Positions 16,655 through 24,778 of a stretch of DNA of 38,145 nt are shown here, piece after piece; position 1 is the stretch's first letter, and each line of letters starts with the position of its first letter. The DNA lies in assembly GCA_964595655.1 (NCBI GenBank), contig CAZQQV010000006.1:1-38145 (forward strand). Reading direction: 5' to 3'. The translations under genes and the position numbers were made by a program. This DNA is from Caldimicrobium sp964595655 (GTDB lineage: Bacteria; Desulfobacterota; Thermodesulfobacteria; Thermodesulfobacteriales; Thermodesulfobacteriaceae). Under the pieces are notes generated by a model. That model did no database searches. It had not been told where the DNA came from and saw only the letters and a list, made by a program, of their open reading frames with translations.

Positions 16655-16816
16655 ATGGAAGAAAAAGGGAAAACTGAGGAAAAAGAAGAAATTCTTTTTT
16701 GTGAAAAATATAAGGAGTATGTTCCTGCTAAAGAGGGATGTAAACATTTGAAAGAGTATTGCCAATTCAGAAAGCAGTGTTTGTTATATTTTAAGTCAAA
16801 GTTTAGGGATTTTTAG
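16655..16816 (+). CDS. Small four-cysteine protein, function unknown
   Basis: A 53 aa gene. ATG 16655 is preceded by GGAGAGG at a good distance, and the stop lies two bases before surE. The first 13 residues are almost all Glu and Lys. The rest carries four cysteines at 16, 29, 36 and 42 (C-x12-C-x6-C-x5-C) in a basic, aromatic context (GCKHLKEYCQFRKQC). The spacing suggests a metal or Fe-S site, but I do not recognise the family. Its tight placement suggests co-transcription with surE. Confidence 0.7.
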   Translation: MEEKGKTEEKEEILFCEKYKEYVPAKEGCKHLKEYCQFRKQCLLYFKSKFRDF

Positions 16817-16818
16817 GA

Positions 16819-17583
16819 ATGAAGATACTTATTACTAATGATGATGGAATTTATGCTGATGGGCTTTGCGGGCTTTATTTTGCTTTAAAGGAAGAGCATG
16901 AGGTTTATATTGTTGCCCCTGAAGTGGAAAGAAGTGCGGTAGGGCATGCTATCACTATTCATTATCCCTTAAGAGTGAGAGAGGTTAGAAGGGGAAAATT
17001 TTTTTGGGGATATGCTGTTTCTGGAACTCCTGCTGATTGTGTCAAACTTGCTATATATGAATTAATAGGGCCTGTGGATCTTGTCATTTCTGGCATCAAT
17101 AGAGGGCCTAATGTGGGAATAAATGTACTTTATTCAGGAACAGTTTCTGCTGCAACTGAGGCTAAAATTCTTGGATATAATGGTATAGCAGTCTCCATTG
17201 ATGCTTATGAAAACATAGACTATTGTTTTGCCTCATATTTTATTGCCAGGTTTATAAAGGAACTTGATAAACTTCCCCTTGATTTACCCTTTTGTCTAAA
17301 TATTAATATTCCCCATTTGAATCCGCATCAGATTAAGGGAATTAAATTTGTAAGGCAATCTACGGCAAGATTAAAAGAATTTTTTGAGAGAAGACTTGAT
17401 TTGCATGGTAAAATTTATTACTGGCAGGGTGCTGAAGAACATACTGAAACTGATGAAGAAACTGATGTAGTAGCATTAAAAAAGGGTTATATCACCATTA
17501 CACCCATTCAATTTGATCTCACTTCTTATAAAGATCTCAATAGATTGTTAACTTTTAAAGATTTAAAAAACTTAGAGATTTAA
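16819..17583 (+). CDS. surE: 5'/3'-nucleotidase SurE
   Basis: Metal-dependent phosphatase that removes phosphate from nucleoside monophosphates and other small phosphates. It is 254 aa with the metal-binding ITNDDGIYADG at the N-terminus (Asp8, Asp9), SGTPADC, SGINRGPNVG (metal Asn) and SGTVSAATEA. All catalytic residues known for the family are present. It begins two bases after the small four-cysteine gene. The following HTH gene has its own promoter-like sequence. Confidence 0.95.
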   Translation: MKILITNDDGIYADGLCGLYFALKEEHEVYIVAPEVERSAVGHAITIHYPLRVREVRRGKFFWGYAVSGTPADCVKLAIYELIGPVDLVISGINRGPNVGINVLYSGTVSAATEAKILGYNGIAVSIDAYENIDYCFASYFIARFIKELDKLPLDLPFCLNINIPHLNPHQIKGIKFVRQSTARLKEFFERRLDLHGKIYYWQGAEEHTETDEETDVVALKKGYITITPIQFDLTSYKDLNRLLTFKDLKNLEI

Positions 17584-17585
17584 TC

Positions 17586-17613
17586 TTGTTTTTTTTAGAA
17601 AAAGGTTTATATT
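17586..17613 (+). promoter_or_regulatory. Promoter-like element before the small HTH gene
   Basis: TTGTTT at 17586-17591 and TATATT at 17608-17613, 16-base spacer, ending 25 bases before the ATG. The region is AT-rich, so confidence is moderate. Confidence 0.45.
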
Positions 17614-17638
17614 AAAAAGAAAAAAAGGAGGTTGAGTT

Positions 17639-17872
17639 ATGAGAAAGAGGGGTAGAACTGTTACCATTGAGGATGTCAGATTTGTTTATGAAAATTATTC
17701 TAAAATGAGTGCCAGTGAAATTGCAGAGAAATTAGGCATTAGCAAGTTTCAGGTTAACAAAATTGTAAATGAGTTAAGAAAAAGGGGAGTTGAAATTCCA
17801 AAAAAGATTGGCAAAAAGGCTAATGTTTATGATGCCTTTGTTGAAGAATTGAAAAAGAAGGGAATAGCTTAA
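17639..17872 (+). CDS. Small helix-turn-helix DNA-binding protein
   Basis: A 77 aa basic protein that is little more than a helix-turn-helix. Residues ~22-52 read ASEIAEKLGISKFQVNKIVN, a clear HTH with the Gly turn and a hydrophobic recognition helix, followed by a short basic wing and a C-terminal helix. AAAGGAGG lies seven bases before the ATG, one of the strongest ribosome-binding sites in the window, so it is probably abundant. Its targets and ligand are unknown. The last four bases overlap the convergent ribF stop. Confidence 0.8.
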   Translation: MRKRGRTVTIEDVRFVYENYSKMSASEIAEKLGISKFQVNKIVNELRKRGVEIPKKIGKKANVYDAFVEELKKKGIA

Positions 17873-18792
17873 TTGAGAATTTTTTCTATTAATTGGCAAT
17901 CTCTTTCTATTTGACTTTTTAACTCCTCAACAGAGGTAAATTTTTTCTCACCCCTTATGTATTTAATGAATTCAATGCGGATATTTTTTTCGTAAATATC
18001 CTGTGTTGAGTGAAAGTTTAAAAGATGGACCTCTATGGAGAGTTCTCTTTCTTCAAAGGTGGGATTAAAGCCTATGTTTAAAGCCCCCTTATATTTTTTA
18101 CCCTCAAGATAGGCAAAGACCGCATAAACCCCTCTTGCAGGAATGAGCTTTTCCTCGGGAACGGAAAGATTGGCTGTAGGAAAGCCAAGAAGTTTTCCCC
18201 TTCCCTTTCCCCTGATAACCTTTCCTGTTAAAAAATAGGGTCTTCCAAGAAAAAGGGAGGCCCTATCAACTTCTCCCTTGGAAATAAGATCCCTTATTAA
18301 GGAGCTTGAGACCCTGTTTTCATCTATAATAACAGGAGGAACAATTTTTACTTGGAACTGATATTTTTCACCAAGTTTTTTCAGTAATTCCGTGTCTCCA
18401 GAGCGATTCCTTCCAAAACGAAAATTGAACCCTACAACCACATAACGGGCCCTTAAATAGTCCACCAGATATTTTTCCACAAAAAGGTCAGGAGAGAGCT
18501 CAGCAAGGGCTCGGGTAAAGGGTATTAGAGCGATTTTTTCAAAGCCTTCTCTTTCAATTAATTCAAGCTTTTCTTCCAGGGTGGTTAAAAGTTTAAAAGA
18601 TAGATGGGGCTGAATAACCCTTCGGGGGTGAGGATCAAAGGTTACAACCATGGCTTCAAGATTGAGGCTCTGAGAAATCTTTAGAGCTTCCTGAAAGAGG
18701 GCTTTATGCCCCAAGTGGATACCGTCAAAGGCACCAATAGTTATTACCGTTTCAAAAGGGAGAGGGAAGTCCTTAAGAGAATAGATTTTCAT
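17869..18792 (-). CDS. ribF: Bifunctional riboflavin kinase/FAD synthetase RibF
   Basis: Makes FMN and then FAD from riboflavin. At 307 aa it has the N-terminal nucleotidyltransferase domain, with GAFDGIHLGHKAL (the HxGH signature), FDPHPRR, FNFRFGRNR and SSSLIRDLI. The C-terminal flavokinase domain has GRPYFLTGKVIRGKGRGK and GFPTANL, with YKGALNIGFNPTF. It is the last of three minus-strand genes; its ATG lies inside carA (20-base overlap) with AGAAGG just upstream. FAD supply would serve PyrK here, but the link is only contextual. Confidence 0.95.
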   Translation of the reverse strand: MKIYSLKDFPLPFETVITIGAFDGIHLGHKALFQEALKISQSLNLEAMVVTFDPHPRRVIQPHLSFKLLTTLEEKLELIEREGFEKIALIPFTRALAELSPDLFVEKYLVDYLRARYVVVGFNFRFGRNRSGDTELLKKLGEKYQFQVKIVPPVIIDENRVSSSLIRDLISKGEVDRASLFLGRPYFLTGKVIRGKGRGKLLGFPTANLSVPEEKLIPARGVYAVFAYLEGKKYKGALNIGFNPTFEERELSIEVHLLNFHSTQDIYEKNIRIEFIKYIRGEKKFTSVEELKSQIERDCQLIEKILN

Positions 18793-19915
18793 TTTTACCT
18801 TCTATCAGACGAATGAAACTGTCAAAGAGATAAAGAGAGTCGTGAGGGCCTGGTGCGTTTTCTGGATGATATTGAACGGAAAAGGCTTTAAGTTCTGGAT
18901 GATAGAGACCTTCGGAGGTGTTATCATTTAAGTTTATGTGGGTTTGAATAACCTCCTTAGGGAGTTCTTCCATTTTTACACAAAAGCCGTGATTTTGAGA
19001 GGTAATTTCTACCTTTTTGTTTATGAGATTTAAAACAGGGTGATTAATTCCACGGTGTCCGAATTTGAGTTTAAAGGTTGAGGCCCCAAGGGCCTGGCCA
19101 AGAATTTGATGGCCAAGACAGATGCCAAAAATCGGCTTTTTTCCAAGAAGCTCTCTTACAGTGTTTACCACATAGGTTAGCGGTGCAGGATCGCCAGGGC
19201 CATTTGAAAGAAATATGCCATCAGGATTGTGTTTGAGAATCTCATCAGCAGGGGTGTTTGCGGGAAAAATTAGACATTCAGCACCTCTTTCTGCAAAGAG
19301 TCTGAGCTGGTTATATTTGAGTCCGCAGTCAAGGACAGCTATTTTATATTTAGCCTTTCCCTTAAAGGTGTTTGCCGAAAAGTCAAAACCCTCTTTGTCA
19401 TATAAATAAACCTTGGATGTAGTGACATACTGCACAAGGTCCCTTCCCACATAATCAGGGCTTTCTTTAACTTTTTCAAGAAATTCCTTGGGATTTAGGG
19501 TTTCTGTGGTGATTCCTCCTTTCATAGCTCCAAAATTCCTGATGTGCCTTGTTAAAGCTCGAGTATCAACGCCCTCTACAGCAAGAATATTGTTTTCCTT
19601 AAGCCAATCTCCCAGAGATTTTTCTGCCCTCCAGTTGCTGTAAAAGGGTTGATACTCTCTTACGATGAAACCTGCAACCTGAATGCGGGCACTCTCCATG
19701 TCCTCTGAGTTTACTCCATAATTTCCAATAAGGGGATAGGTCATGGTGACAATCTGACCGTAATAGGAAGGATCAGTAAGAATCTCTTGATAACCCGTCA
19801 TTCCTGTGTTAAAAACTATTTCTCCAAAGGTCTCCCCTCTAATGGTAAAGGAATATCCCCAGAAATAAGTTCCATCTTCAAGCATAACAAGGGCTTTAAT
19901 TCTTTCCTTTTTCAT
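18773..19915 (-). CDS. carA: Carbamoyl-phosphate synthase small (glutaminase) subunit
   Basis: Class I glutamine amidotransferase that supplies ammonia to CarB for carbamoyl phosphate, shared by pyrimidine and arginine synthesis. It is 380 aa: the N-terminal CarA domain with LEDGTYFWG and NTGMTGYQEILTDPSY, then the amidotransferase domain with LSNGPGDP, nucleophile Cys266 in FGICLGHQILGQA, and the His-Glu pair in VQYHPENAPGPHDS. carB is not in this window. GGGAG sits eight bases before the ATG, within the last codons of prfB. Confidence 0.96.
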   Translation of the reverse strand: MKKERIKALVMLEDGTYFWGYSFTIRGETFGEIVFNTGMTGYQEILTDPSYYGQIVTMTYPLIGNYGVNSEDMESARIQVAGFIVREYQPFYSNWRAEKSLGDWLKENNILAVEGVDTRALTRHIRNFGAMKGGITTETLNPKEFLEKVKESPDYVGRDLVQYVTTSKVYLYDKEGFDFSANTFKGKAKYKIAVLDCGLKYNQLRLFAERGAECLIFPANTPADEILKHNPDGIFLSNGPGDPAPLTYVVNTVRELLGKKPIFGICLGHQILGQALGASTFKLKFGHRGINHPVLNLINKKVEITSQNHGFCVKMEELPKEVIQTHINLNDNTSEGLYHPELKAFSVQYHPENAPGPHDSLYLFDSFIRLIEGKNENLFS

Positions 19916-21093
19916 TTTGGGACTCCCTTTGTTTCCTTAGTTTTTCTTTGGTATACCAGAGGAGATACTCCCTGATAAAACCGTCAATTTCTCCATCAAG
20001 GACCTCATCCACCTTATAGACCTCATACTGAGTACGATGGTCCTTTACCACCTTGTGGGGATGAAGGGTGTAGGTGCGAATCTGGTTGCCCCAGGTGATT
20101 TCCTTCTTTTCGCCGATTAGGGCTTCTTTTTTCTCTTCAAGCTCCTGCTTTTTGAGTTGATAGAGTCTTGCTTTAAGAATTTTTAAGGCTGTTGCCTTGT
20201 TTAGGTGTTGACTTCTTTCGTTCTGGCAGGTTACCACAATGCCTGTTGGAAGATGAGTAATTCGCACAGCGCTTTCGGTTTTGTTGACATGCTGACCACC
20301 GTGTCCACTTGCTCTCATGGTCTCAATTTTTAAGTCCTCAGGCCTAATTTCTACCTCAATGTCTTCCTCTATTTCAGGTATAACCGTTACTGAGGCAAAG
20401 GAGGTATGGCGTCTTGCATTGGCATCAAAGGGAGAGATTCTTATGAGCCTGTGAATCCCCTTTTCTCCTTTTAAGAGCCCATAAGCATTGGGGCCCTCAA
20501 TGAGAAGGGTTGCATTTTTTATTCCTGCCTCTTCCCCTGCAAGATAGTCAACAAGCTTTACCCGGAAGCCCTTTTTCTCTGCAAAACGGGTATACATCCT
20601 GAGAAGCATCTCTGCAAAATCCTGGGCATCGGTTCCACCAGTTCCTGCATGGATGCTCAAGATAGCATTGGAATGATCATATTCCTCAGAAAGAAGAAGG
20701 GTTGCCTCCTCTTTATTAAGAAGTTCTTCAAAGGCCTTTATTTCCTGAAAAAGCCCCTCAAGAATCTCCTCTGACTCCTCTTCTTTATAAAGGTTATACC
20801 ATTCAAGGAGTTCTTCAAAGGTTTTTTCAAGCCTTTCAAAAATGGAAAGCCTCTGAGAGAGATTGGCCCTTTCTTTAAGAAGCTCTTTGACTTCAGGAGA
20901 ATTCCAGTCTTGATTTTTCTGAAGAGTTTCTTCTAAATGTGAAAGCCTTTTCTTAAGGCCCTCAAGGTCAAAGACACCCCCTTAAGTCAGAAAGTTTCTC
21001 CTCAAAGGATTTAAGAACCTTTTCAAAATCAATAGTTTTTAGGGGTAGGGTATTCTCTGACTGATTTTTTCTTAAGACCTTCTGGGGCCTCAT
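19896..21093 (-). CDS. prfB: Peptide chain release factor 2 with programmed +1 frameshift
   Basis: Recognises UAA/UGA and triggers peptide release. Codons from ATG 21093 (GGGAGAG just upstream) run 41 residues to an in-frame TGA at 20970-20968. The preceding bases are AGGGGGTGTCTTTGAC, the classic autoregulatory frameshift site. Skipping base 20970 continues in the +1 frame (DLEGLKKRLSHLEET...) to the stop at 19896. The product is about 398 aa, with an N-terminus some 16 residues longer than in E. coli. It has the RF2 codon-recognition SPF (RISPFDANARRHTSF) and the catalytic GGQ (GHGGQHVNKTESAVRI). Taking only the frame from 20660 would lose the whole N-terminal domain. First gene of the prfB-carA-ribF set. 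Confidence 0.96.
20968..20982 (-). promoter_or_regulatory. prfB programmed frameshift signal
   Basis: On the minus strand: an internal Shine-Dalgarno AGGGGG, a three-base spacer TGT, then the slippery CTT followed by TGA. This is the arrangement known from E. coli prfB, where slow RF2 decoding of UGA allows +1 slippage. Frame zero ends in ...LSDLRGCL, and the +1 frame begins with Asp. Confidence 0.95.
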
Positions 21094-21217
21094 CTCTCCC
21101 AACCTCCGCACCCAAATATAATACATTTTTTTAAGATTTGAAGTGAAAATTTTTAAGACTTGGGTTTTGTGATTAAAAAAAAGTATCAATAAAGGGTCAA
21201 AAGGCTTACCGAACATC

Positions 21218-21258
21218 TGAAATGTGTACACTTGAAATGTGGACACATGAAATTGAGG
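21218..21258. repeat. 15-bp tandem repeat, two full units plus a partial
   Basis: TGAAATGTGTACACT (21218-21232) is followed directly by TGAAATGTGGACACA (21233-21247), differing at two positions, and then by TGAAATTGAGG. The first unit contains the palindrome GTGTACAC. It lies in the divergent gap between prfB and the flavin reductase-like gene. It might be a cooperative operator; it is not CRISPR-like. Confidence 0.6.
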
Positions 21259-21382
21259 CATTATTGGGAAAATTTTTAAAAACTGTACAGTGAGGCAATA
21301 TATTTGCGTGGACTAAGTTTGGAGGTAATCACCTAAAAAATCACCCTTGAAATTTTTTAAAAATTTGTATCTAATAGTAAAT

Positions 21383-21904
21383 ATGAAGTTTTATCGTGCC
21401 TTACATCCAAGGCCAGTTGTCATAATTGGAAGCGGGGATATTGAGAAAGGTACAATCAATTTTATGGCCTGTGCCTGGATTACTCCCCTTTCTGAGGAGC
21501 CTCCTCTTCTTGGATTTGCCTGTTCAAAGGAAAATTATACTCACGGTCTCATAAAGAAATTTAATCAATTTTCTGTTAATGTTGTTGAAGATTGTGAGCT
21601 TATTTTTAAACTTGGAAGCACAAGTGGTGCTGAAATTGATAAAGTTAAGGCCTTTTCCCTTAGGGTAAAAGGCGGAAAAATCTTAAAATTGCCCTTGCTT
21701 GAGGAGGCCCTTGCCACACTTGAATGTAAAGTAATAAAGGAAGTTGAAGTTGGAGATCATACCTTTTTTGTTGGTGAAGTAAAGCACTGGGAGGCAACTA
21801 ATTTTGAAGAATACGGATATAAAGAGTTCTGGAGAATTCCTCTTCACAAAGGTGGAAGAGCCTTCTGTTATCCTTCAAAGAAACTCTACTTTGTCAAAAA
21901 ATAG
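21383..21904 (+). CDS. Flavin reductase-like (FMN-binding split-barrel) protein
   Basis: Member of the flavin_reductase-like family that binds FMN in a split barrel. These proteins are NAD(P)H:flavin or iron-complex reductases, or small FMN-binding proteins. Visible features are HPRPVVIIGSGD near the N-terminus, NFMACAWITPLSEEPPLLGFA, and TLECKVIKEVEVGDHTFFVGEV near the C-terminus. I start it at ATG 21383 (173 aa), which fits the family's usual beginning; a TTG at 21347 is also in frame. Neither has a clear Shine-Dalgarno; a GGAGG lies 60 bases upstream. The substrate is unknown. Confidence 0.82.
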   Translation: MKFYRALHPRPVVIIGSGDIEKGTINFMACAWITPLSEEPPLLGFACSKENYTHGLIKKFNQFSVNVVEDCELIFKLGSTSGAEIDKVKAFSLRVKGGKILKLPLLEEALATLECKVIKEVEVGDHTFFVGEVKHWEATNFEEYGYKEFWRIPLHKGGRAFCYPSKKLYFVKK

Positions 21905-22322
21905 AGAAATTTTCACCCTTGGGACCTCTCAAAGAAACCTTGAAGAGTTCATAAAAATTCTTAAACACTATCAGATTGAGCTTATCATTGATGTAAGAAG
22001 ATGGCCAAAATCTAAAAAATTTTCCCATTTTAATAAAGAAAACCTTATCAAAGCCTTAGAGGCTGAAAATATTTCCTATCTTCACCTTGAGGAGCTTGGT
22101 GGATACAGAAGGGAGGGTTATGAAAAATATATGAGTAGTGAGAGATTTTCCCAGGCCCTGGAGAGGGTTATTAAAGAGGCTGAAAATAAAAGAGTTTGTT
22201 TGATTTGTGCTGAGAAGGCCTATTTTCGGTGTCATAGAAGATTTATAGCTCAGGCTTTAAAAGAAAGAGGCTTTTGGGTGAAACATATCTTCGAGATAGG
22301 GAGGGTTTATGAAGAAAGGTAA
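21891..22322 (+). CDS. DUF488 family protein
   Basis: Small cytoplasmic protein of unknown function in the DUF488 family. The family pattern is present: an N-terminal beta-strand motif FTLGTSQRNLEEF (usually TIGHSN), ELIIDVRRWPKSKKFSHFN, YLHLEELGGYR and the conserved CLICAEKAYFRCHRR near the C-terminus. I choose TTG 21891, which gives 143 aa, starts like other members, and overlaps the previous gene by 14 bases. The frame is open to 21804, but those residues lie within the flavin reductase-like gene. Confidence 0.8.
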   Translation: MSKNREIFTLGTSQRNLEEFIKILKHYQIELIIDVRRWPKSKKFSHFNKENLIKALEAENISYLHLEELGGYRREGYEKYMSSERFSQALERVIKEAENKRVCLICAEKAYFRCHRRFIAQALKERGFWVKHIFEIGRVYEER

Positions 22323-22358
22323 TTGAGGAATTGGATTTTTGGGGTAAACTTTTAGGCT

Positions 22359-22676
22359 ATGAGTGTGCTTGTGTCAATAAGTATTTTTCCCCTGGATAAG
22401 GGAGAGAGTGTTAGTTCCTTTGTTGCAAGGGCTGTAAAGGTAATCAAAGATTCAGGTTTCCCCTATAAAGTCTCCCCCATGGAGACAACCTTTGAGACAG
22501 AAACTCTGGATGAGGCCTTGGCAGTAATCAAAAGATGTTTTGAAGTGATGGAGAGTGATTGTAATCGTATCATTTGTAATGTGAAAATAGATTTTCGCAA
22601 AGGAAGGACTTTGGGGATTATTTCTAAAGTTAAATCCCTTGAGGAAAAATTGGGAGAATCCATAGAAAAGGTTTAA
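22359..22676 (+). CDS. MTH1187-type thiamine-binding protein (DUF77)
   Basis: A 105 aa ferredoxin-like-fold protein of the MTH1187/YkoF-related family. Structures in the family bind thiamine-like ligands and form oligomers; the biological role is unsettled. Recognisable parts are the N-terminal strand VLVSISIFPLDKGESVSSFV, the YKVSPMETTFE segment and the C-terminal KIDFRKGR. It could bind thiamine made through ThiC, but the two genes are 21 kb apart. The 3' end lies in a 12-bp tandem repeat. Confidence 0.82.
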   Translation: MSVLVSISIFPLDKGESVSSFVARAVKVIKDSGFPYKVSPMETTFETETLDEALAVIKRCFEVMESDCNRIICNVKIDFRKGRTLGIISKVKSLEEKLGESIEKV

Positions 22677-22696
22677 ATATTAAATTAAATATTAAA
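22673..22696. repeat. Two perfect 12-bp tandem copies of TTAAATATTAAA
   Basis: The units at 22673-22684 and 22685-22696 are identical and span the stop of the thiamine-binding gene, just before the argG ribosome-binding site. The AT-rich sequence could aid promoter opening or bind an AT-rich-DNA protein, or be slippage. Confidence 0.6.
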
Positions 22697-22710
22697 TCAA
22701 GGAGGGCTTC

Positions 22711-23901
22711 TTGAAGCCAAAAAAAATTGTGCTTGCCTATTCAGGAGGGCTTGATACCTCTGTGATTTTGAAGTGGCTTATAGAGAAATATCAGTGCCCT
22801 GTTATTGCCTTTTGTGCTGATCTTGGGCAGGAAGAGGATTGGGAGGAGATTAAGAAAAAGGGACTTTCTTTGGGGGCTGAAAAGGTTATCATTCAGGATT
22901 TAAGGCATGAATTTGTTAAAGAATACTGTTTTTTTGCCATAAAGGCAGGGGCTCGGTATGAGGACTGGTATCTCATGGGGACTTCCCTTGCCCGTCCACT
23001 TATTGCTAAAGCCCAGGTGGAAATAGCTCTTAGAGAAGGAGCAGATGCCCTTGCTCATGGGGCAACAGGGAAGGGAAACGACCAGGTCCGCTTTGAGCTC
23101 ACCTATGCAGCCCTTGCCCCCCATCTCAAGGTGATTGCTCCTTGGAGGGAGTGGGACTTCAAGGGAAGAAGCGATCTCATTGCCTATGCCAAAGAAAAGG
23201 GAATTCCTGTCCCGGTCACTCCCGAAAAACCCTATAGCATAGATGCCAACCTTTTTCACATAAGTTATGAGGGAGGAATTTTAGAGGATCCCTGGCAGGA
23301 GCCTCCTGAAGATATGTTTATCCTTACCAATTCTCCTGAAAAAGCCCCCGATAAGCCCGAATACTTAGAGATTGACTTTGATAGAGGAGAGCCTGTAGCA
23401 TTAAACGGAGAAGCTCTCTCCCCGGTAGAGATTCTTCAAAAACTGAATTATCTTGGAGGTCTTCACGGAATTGGAAGGGTGGATATGGTTGAGAATCGCT
23501 ATGTGGGAATCAAGTCAAGGGGTGTTTATGAGACCCCTGGCGGAACCATTCTTCATATCGCCCACAGGGCCTTAGAGCAAATTACCCTTGACCGTGAAGT
23601 TATGCGTATGAAAGATATCCTTATGCCAAAGATTGCAGAGCTTATTTATTATGGCTACTGGTTTAGCCCTGAATTTCAGGCTTTAAAACATCTGATTGAG
23701 GAGACCCAGGAGCGAGTAACAGGCACAGTCAGAGTTAAGCTTTACAAAGGAAATGTAATCATCTGCGGAAGAAAGAGCCCCTTTAGCCTCTATAAGAAAG
23801 AGCTTGCAAGCTTTGATGAAGAGGGAGGCTACAGCCACAGAGATGCCGAAGGTTTTATTAAATTGCATGCGCTGAGACTTAAGACCCTAGCCAATCTATA
23901 A
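22711..23901 (+). CDS. argG: Argininosuccinate synthase
   Basis: Joins citrulline and aspartate with ATP in arginine synthesis. At 396 aa it has the N-type ATP pyrophosphatase loop AYSGGLDTS (9-17), CADLGQEEDWEE, GATGKGNDQVRFE, APWREWDF and NRYVGIKSRGVYETPGG. The start is TTG 22711, five bases after GGAGG; no in-frame ATG nearby would keep the P-loop. Short AT-rich tandem repeats precede the ribosome-binding site. argH is not in the window. Confidence 0.97.
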   Translation: MKPKKIVLAYSGGLDTSVILKWLIEKYQCPVIAFCADLGQEEDWEEIKKKGLSLGAEKVIIQDLRHEFVKEYCFFAIKAGARYEDWYLMGTSLARPLIAKAQVEIALREGADALAHGATGKGNDQVRFELTYAALAPHLKVIAPWREWDFKGRSDLIAYAKEKGIPVPVTPEKPYSIDANLFHISYEGGILEDPWQEPPEDMFILTNSPEKAPDKPEYLEIDFDRGEPVALNGEALSPVEILQKLNYLGGLHGIGRVDMVENRYVGIKSRGVYETPGGTILHIAHRALEQITLDREVMRMKDILMPKIAELIYYGYWFSPEFQALKHLIEETQERVTGTVRVKLYKGNVIICGRKSPFSLYKKELASFDEEGGYSHRDAEGFIKLHALRLKTLANL

Positions 23902-24011
23902 CCGCGCCCCTTGAGAAAAAATAAGGACCCTTTGCAAATTTATTGTTCTTTTTAAAGTTGTGGTAGTTGTAGCTGGAATATGGCGAAAGTTTTTTCGATT
24001 TCTTGTTTTCT

Positions 24012-24030
24012 GGTAGCTGAAAGGTTTAGC
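24012..24030 (+). repeat. Degenerate copy F of the intergenic repeat
   Basis: GGTAGCTGAAAGGTTTAGC resembles the consensus beginning GGTAGCYGCAAG and ending TTTAGCC, with internal losses. The same 220-base gap between argG and the transaldolase also has GTTGTAGCTGG (about 23969) and a near-palindrome CCGTAGCTATGG (about 24072). Assignment to the family is tentative. Confidence 0.3.
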
Positions 24031-24121
24031 ATGCGCAAATTTTTATGATATTTTTTCTGAAGCAAAAGCCCGTAGCTATGGGAAAAAATATTACAAAAAA
24101 GAACTCTAATGGAGGTTTGGG

Positions 24122-24778
24122 ATGAAGATTTTTGTTGATACCGCCAAAATTGAGGAAATTAGAAAGGTAAAAGAATGGGGCCTTCTTGATGGGGTGACCA
24201 CTAATCCCACCCTACTTTCCCAGACCGGCAAGCCTTGGAAAGAGGCTGCCCTTGAAATTTTAAGAGAGGTTCCAGACAAACCCGTATCCCTTGAGGTTAT
24301 TGCTACAGATGCTGAAGGCATGATAAAAGAGGCAAGGGAATTAGCTAAAATGGGCCCCAATGTGGTCATAAAAATTCCCTTTACCACAGAGGGTCTTAAG
24401 GCCATAAGGGCCCTTACAGAGGAGGGTATTAAAACCAATGTAACCTTAGTGTTTTCTCCTCTTCAAGCCCTTGTTGCAGGAAAGCTTGGGGCAACCTATG
24501 TTTCTCCCTTTGTTGGAAGGGTTGATGATATAGGATATGATGGAATGTCTGTTCTTGAAGAAATTGTTCACATTTATGAGGTATATGGAATAGAGACAGA
24601 AATCATTGCTGCAAGCATAAGACATGTTGATCATGTGAGAAGATGCGCACATCTTGGGGTTGATATTGCAACTATCCCTTTTAAAGTGATTGAACAGATG
24701 CTCAAACACCCCCTTACAGATATAGGACTTTCAAAATTTCTTGAAGATGCCAAGAAGGCAGGAATAAAGATTCTTTGA
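24122..24778 (+). CDS. Transaldolase / fructose-6-phosphate aldolase family (TalC/MipB type)
   Basis: Short 218 aa Schiff-base aldolase of the TalC/FSA family, interconverting sugar phosphates in the non-oxidative pentose phosphate pathway. Motifs: FVDTAKIEEIRK at the start, GVTTNPTLL, the catalytic Lys84 in VVIKIPFTTEGL, TNVTLVFSPLQAL, SPFVGRVDD and AASIRHVDHV. The NVTLVFS segment favours transaldolase over the aldolase-only FSA, but I cannot settle this. GGAGG is seven bases before the ATG. The stop overlaps the next gene's TTG. Confidence 0.93.
   Translation: MKIFVDTAKIEEIRKVKEWGLLDGVTTNPTLLSQTGKPWKEAALEILREVPDKPVSLEVIATDAEGMIKEARELAKMGPNVVIKIPFTTEGLKAIRALTEEGIKTNVTLVFSPLQALVAGKLGATYVSPFVGRVDDIGYDGMSVLEEIVHIYEVYGIETEIIAASIRHVDHVRRCAHLGVDIATIPFKVIEQMLKHPLTDIGLSKFLEDAKKAGIKIL

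Noticed and set aside
21218..21258. CRISPR-like repeat
   Set aside because: The units are tandem 15-mers with no spacers and no cas gene is present.
20968..21261. 97 aa minus-strand ORF
   Set aside because: Its last 41 codons are the zero-frame start of prfB before the programmed frameshift; the upstream part is AT-rich repeat sequence in the intergenic gap.
21282..21291. LexA-type SOS box (ACTGTACAGT)
   Set aside because: The enterobacterial LexA site needs CTGT and ACAG about 8 bases apart; here they abut, and no SOS gene is adjacent.
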